In this document: positions 61,098-64,000 of the stretch, piece by piece
Layout: each line of letters starts with the position of its first letter
Numbering within the stretch: the first letter of the stretch is position 1
NCBI RefSeq assembly: GCF_021088345.1
Contig: NZ_CP088156.1
Span: 6,749,001 to 6,813,000, forward strand
DNA length: 64,000 bases
Direction: 5' to 3'
From: Bradyrhizobium ontarionense
GTDB lineage: Bacteria > Pseudomonadota > Alphaproteobacteria > Rhizobiales > Xanthobacteraceae
Program-made: the position numbers and the translations under genes
Notes under the pieces: model-generated
Databases searched by the model: none
The model's input: only the letters and a program-made list of their open reading frames with translations
Told to the model about the DNA's origin: nothing

Positions 61098-61821
61098 CGT
61101 CCTCGTCACCGGCGGCAGCCGCGGCATCGGGCTGTCCATCGCGCGCAGGCTCGCGGGCGCAGGCTACGACGTGATTGCTGTCGCCCGTCGCGAGAGCGCG
61201 GAGTTGCGCGCAGCGATCGCCGAGTTCGGCGCCAGCAGCGGCGGCATCCATTTCCGCGCCTGCGACCTCAGCGTGATCGATGCACTCCCGAGCTTCGTGA
61301 AATCGGTGCGCGATGAGTTCGGTCCACTCTACGGGCTCGTCAACAATGCGGGCGTCGGGACCGAGGGCCTGTTGGCCACGATGCACAATTCCGAGATCGA
61401 GGCATTGGTGCGGCTCAACGTGCTGGCGCCGATGGTCCTGACCAAATACGTCGTCCGCCACATGATGGCGGCGGGCGAGGGCCGCATCGTCAACATCTCC
61501 TCGATCATCGCCAGCACCGGCTATAATGGACTGTCCGTCTACGGCGCCACCAAGGCTGCCGCGAACGGCTTCAGCCGCTCGCTGGCGCGCGAGGTCGGCA
61601 AGGTCGGCATCACCGTGAATGCGATCGCGCCCGGCTTCATCGCGACCGAGCTGACACAGAGCATGGACGACGAGCAGCAGAAGCGCATCGCCGGCCGCAG
61701 CGCCTTGCGCCGGCTGCCCGAGACGGACGACGTGGCGGCCATGGTCGAATACCTGCTCGGTGACGGCGGGCGCAACGTCACCGGCACGGTGCTGACGGTG
61801 GACGCCGGCAACACGGCGTGA
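61090..61821 (+). CDS. Short-chain dehydrogenase/reductase (FabG-like)
   Basis: The 243-residue protein is a classical SDR: NAD(P)-binding VTGGSRGIGLSIARRLAGAG at the start, NNAGVG at about residue 85, catalytic Ser in IVNISSIIAS, and the YxxxK pair in SVYGATKAAANGFSRS. The length and the C-terminus (NVTGTVLTVDAGNT) match 3-oxoacyl-ACP reductases. It overlaps the ligase gene by eight bases. In this operon it probably reduces a ketone or aldehyde on the chain carried by the neighbouring ACP, which is inference. Confidence 0.92.
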   Translation: MRNVLVTGGSRGIGLSIARRLAGAGYDVIAVARRESAELRAAIAEFGASSGGIHFRACDLSVIDALPSFVKSVRDEFGPLYGLVNNAGVGTEGLLATMHNSEIEALVRLNVLAPMVLTKYVVRHMMAAGEGRIVNISSIIASTGYNGLSVYGATKAAANGFSRSLAREVGKVGITVNAIAPGFIATELTQSMDDEQQKRIAGRSALRRLPETDDVAAMVEYLLGDGGRNVTGTVLTVDAGNTA

Positions 61822-61933
61822 AGCCATTGCGTCCGGATCGCAGTCCCCGCGACCCTGCTTGCGGTTGATTTCGCTCAAGCGCCGGCGGGGCCGCTGCGGC
61901 GATACTGCGGGCGTAATCCGGAACCTTCCTGCC

Positions 61934-64000
61934 ATGTTCGAACGCATTCTGCGGTGGACCCTCGTTGCAATCGCGGTCGCCGGCCTCGCCGCCGGCGGTC
62001 TCGCGCATGCGGCAGGTCGCGCCGACCTCGCCGGCGTCGCCTTTACGGCCTCGACGGTGCCGGTCATCGTCGGGCTGGTCGCCTCGATCGTCAGGGATGT
62101 CCTGGCCGGGCGCATCGGCGTCGATGCGATCGCGCTGGTGTCGATGAGCGCGGCGATCATCCTTGGCGAGCCGCTGGCCGGCGCCGTCGTCGCGCTGATG
62201 TATTCCGGCGGCAACGTGCTCGAGGACATCGCCGTCGCGCGCGCCGAGCATGATCTGCGCGCGCTGGTCGATCGCGCGCCACGCGAGGCGCACCGCCGCC
62301 GCGGCGACGAGATCGAAGACGTTCCCATCGCCGGCGTGGCCGTCGGCGACCGCCTCATGGTCCGCGCCGGCGAGATCGTCCCGGTCGATGGTGTGGTCGA
62401 ATCGGCCATCGCCGTCGTCGACGAGTCGGCGCTCACGGGCGAGCCGATCCCGGTCTCGAAAACACGTGGCATGGCGATCCTGTCCGGATCATTGAATGCC
62501 GGCGAGACTTTCGAACTCTCGGTCACGGCCACCGCCGGCGAGAGCACCTATGCGGGGATCGTCAAGCTGGTGACGGCGGCCCAGACGGCGAAGGCGCCGT
62601 TCGTGCGGCTCGCCGACCGCTATGCGCTGATCTTCCTGCCGGTGAGCCTCGCCATTGCGGCTGCGGCCTATCTCGCTTCGGGCGACGTCATCCGGAGCCT
62701 GGCGGTGATGGTCGCGGCGACGCCGTGTCCGTTGATCCTGGCCGCCCCTGTCGCGTTCATCGCCGGCGTGGCACAGGCGGCGCGCAACGGCATCCTGGTC
62801 AAAGGCGGCGGCAAGCTGGAAGCGCTCGCCCGCGCTCACACCGTGCTGTTCGACAAGACCGGTACGCTCACCGTGGGTGGGGCGCGCCTGCTGTCGGTCG
62901 AGGTCGCAGCAGGGGAGGACGCGGACACGGTGCTGCTGCTCGGCGCATCGCTGGAACAGGCCTCGCATCACGTGGTGGCGCATGCGATCGTCCAGGCCGG
63001 CCTTGGCCGCGGGCTGAAGCTGAAAGTGCCCGAAGCGGTGAGAGAGACCATGGGCTCCGGCCTCGAAGGCGTCATCGATGGCCGCCGCATCGTCGCCGGC
63101 TCGCGCGACCTCGTGCTGGGTAACCGTACGCCGGCGCCGTGGGCGGCCCGGGCGATCCGCCGCGCCTCCTGGCGCTCGGCGCTCATCGTGTTCGTCGCCG
63201 TCGAGGGGCAGCCCATCGGCGCATTGTTGTTGGCAGACGAGTTGCGCGCGGACACCCCGCGTGCCATCCGCTGGCTGCGCGAGGCCGGCATCGCGCGCAT
63301 GGTGATGGTGACCGGCGACCGCGCCGCAGCCGCCCAGGCGATCGGTGCCGCCCTCGATCTCGATGCGGTGCTGGCCGACCGCGTGCCGTCCGACAAGGTC
63401 GACGCGGTCAGGAGCGAGCAGCGGCTGCATCCGACGATCATGGTGGGCGACGGCATCAACGACGCGCCGGCGCTGGCGTCCGCCGATGTCGGCATTGCGC
63501 TCGGTGCCCGCGGCGCCAGTGCCTCGTCGGAAGCGGCCGACGTCGTGATCCTCGCGGATCGGCTCGACCGCGTCGGCGAGGCGATCGTGATCGCGCAGCG
63601 CGCCCGCCGCATCGCTTTGGAGAGCATCATCGCCGGCATGGCGCTGTCGTTTCTCGCCATGGGCGCGGCCGCGTTCGGCCTGCTGCAGCCGGTGCCGGCG
63701 GCGCTGGTGCAGGAGGCCATCGACGTCGCCGTCATCCTCAATGCGCTGCGCGCGCTGCTGCCGGCCGGCCGCGGCAAGGCTGGCCGCATCACGGCCGAAG
63801 ACGGTCGCGGGCTCCGGCATGATCATCAGGCGCTGCTGCGCGGCCTCGATCGCCTGCGTTCCATCGTCGATGCCCTCGACGAGGCCTCGCCTGAACAGGC
63901 CATCAGCCTGATCGGGCAAGCCAACGCGGTGGTCCAGGATCAGGTCGTCGCGCACGAGCGCGACGACGAGGGCTCGGTCTATCCGCGGCTCGCGCGGCTG
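61934..64000 (+). CDS. P1B-type heavy-metal ATPase with C-terminal hemerythrin-like domain (3' partial)
   Basis: The frame is open from the ATG at 61934 to the window end, giving 689 residues. There is no N-terminal metal-binding domain; the first membrane helices start at once. The membrane metal-site motif is TPCP (residues 263-266) rather than CPC, the phosphorylation site is DKTGT (D307 on) and the hinge is GDGINDAPA. The usual HP dipeptide is SHH here. After residue 625 a helical part begins GLRHDHQALLRGLDRLR and continues VVAHERDDEGSVYPRL, a hemerythrin-like HHE pattern with H-D-H and E-x-x. TPCP plus a hemerythrin domain is the combination described for P1B-5 ATPases such as Sinorhizobium Nia, which export nickel and iron (from memory). 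The C-terminus is beyond the window. Confidence 0.88.
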   Translation, partial: MFERILRWTLVAIAVAGLAAGGLAHAAGRADLAGVAFTASTVPVIVGLVASIVRDVLAGRIGVDAIALVSMSAAIILGEPLAGAVVALMYSGGNVLEDIAVARAEHDLRALVDRAPREAHRRRGDEIEDVPIAGVAVGDRLMVRAGEIVPVDGVVESAIAVVDESALTGEPIPVSKTRGMAILSGSLNAGETFELSVTATAGESTYAGIVKLVTAAQTAKAPFVRLADRYALIFLPVSLAIAAAAYLASGDVIRSLAVMVAATPCPLILAAPVAFIAGVAQAARNGILVKGGGKLEALARAHTVLFDKTGTLTVGGARLLSVEVAAGEDADTVLLLGASLEQASHHVVAHAIVQAGLGRGLKLKVPEAVRETMGSGLEGVIDGRRIVAGSRDLVLGNRTPAPWAARAIRRASWRSALIVFVAVEGQPIGALLLADELRADTPRAIRWLREAGIARMVMVTGDRAAAAQAIGAALDLDAVLADRVPSDKVDAVRSEQRLHPTIMVGDGINDAPALASADVGIALGARGASASSEAADVVILADRLDRVGEAIVIAQRARRIALESIIAGMALSFLAMGAAAFGLLQPVPAALVQEAIDVAVILNALRALLPAGRGKAGRITAEDGRGLRHDHQALLRGLDRLRSIVDALDEASPEQAISLIGQANAVVQDQVVAHERDDEGSVYPRLARL

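Noticed and set aside
62489..63955. 488-residue antisense frame over the metal ATPase
   Set aside because: The sense frame contains TPCP, DKTGT and GDGINDAPA in order; the antisense has only His/Arg/Asp-rich shadow sequence.

Overview
The window looks like chromosomal DNA of a high-GC alphaproteobacterium of the order Hyphomicrobiales, most likely Bradyrhizobium or a close relative. This is an inference from memory. It rests on the GC-rich codon use, a small protein with the ESFPxSDPP-type motif, an intergenic palindromic repeat of a kind frequent in Bradyrhizobium, and a P1B-5-type metal ATPase ending in a hemerythrin domain. About 45 intact genes, two genes cut by the window edges, several terminators and repeats are described. 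I see no tRNA, rRNA, CRISPR array or insertion sequence.

Region 1 (1-17.5 kb) is a signalling and secretion locus. It holds the tail of a glycine/asparagine-rich protein, two FecI-like ECF sigma factors, a large PstS-like exported protein, a TonB protein and a FecR-like anti-sigma factor. These are followed by a long, tightly packed operon: a two-partner-secretion outer-membrane transporter, an ExbB fused to DUF2341 and LamG-like domains, ExbD, a hypothetical protein, a second TonB, a putative porin, a coiled-coil periplasmic protein, a parvulin-type isomerase, a YbjN-like protein, a lytic transglycosylase and a small exported protein. From memory this resembles the Pseudomonas aeruginosa pdtA/pdtB-exbB2-exbD2 locus, which is controlled by an ECF sigma factor under phosphate starvation. 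The likely job is energised export of a large exoprotein.

Region 2 (17.6-30.4 kb) has an RND pump and its adaptor on the minus strand. Divergent to them is an unusual unit: a 1741-residue membrane protein whose body resembles superfamily-1 helicase-like ATPases but has lost the nucleotide-binding motifs, a membrane-anchored formylglycine-generating-enzyme-like protein without the catalytic cysteines, and a DUF4399 protein. This is the best candidate for an undescribed system. A small conserved protein follows.

Region 3 (31-45.5 kb) is about iron and envelope redox chemistry. It has a PepSY protein, a b-type cytochrome, a cupredoxin and an outer-membrane beta-barrel protein on the plus strand. 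On the minus strand are tonB, exbD and exbB, a PiuC-type dioxygenase, and two tandem paralogous siderophore receptors whose upstream regions are also duplicated. Two dispersed intergenic repeats and strong hairpin terminators lie here.

Region 4 (45.6-57.4 kb) is metabolic: a cyanuric acid hydrolase/barbiturase-family enzyme, an MBL-fold protein, DUF427, a membrane protein, a bleomycin-resistance-like VOC protein, two hypotheticals, an aromatic hydroxylase cluster (FAD monooxygenase, DUF2783, VOC dioxygenase, divergent MarR regulator), htpG and an orphan tripartite-transporter binding protein.

Region 5 (57.5-64 kb) has an acyl-CoA synthetase, an acyl carrier protein, a second AMP-forming ligase and a short-chain reductase in one operon, then the P1B-type ATPase that runs off the end.
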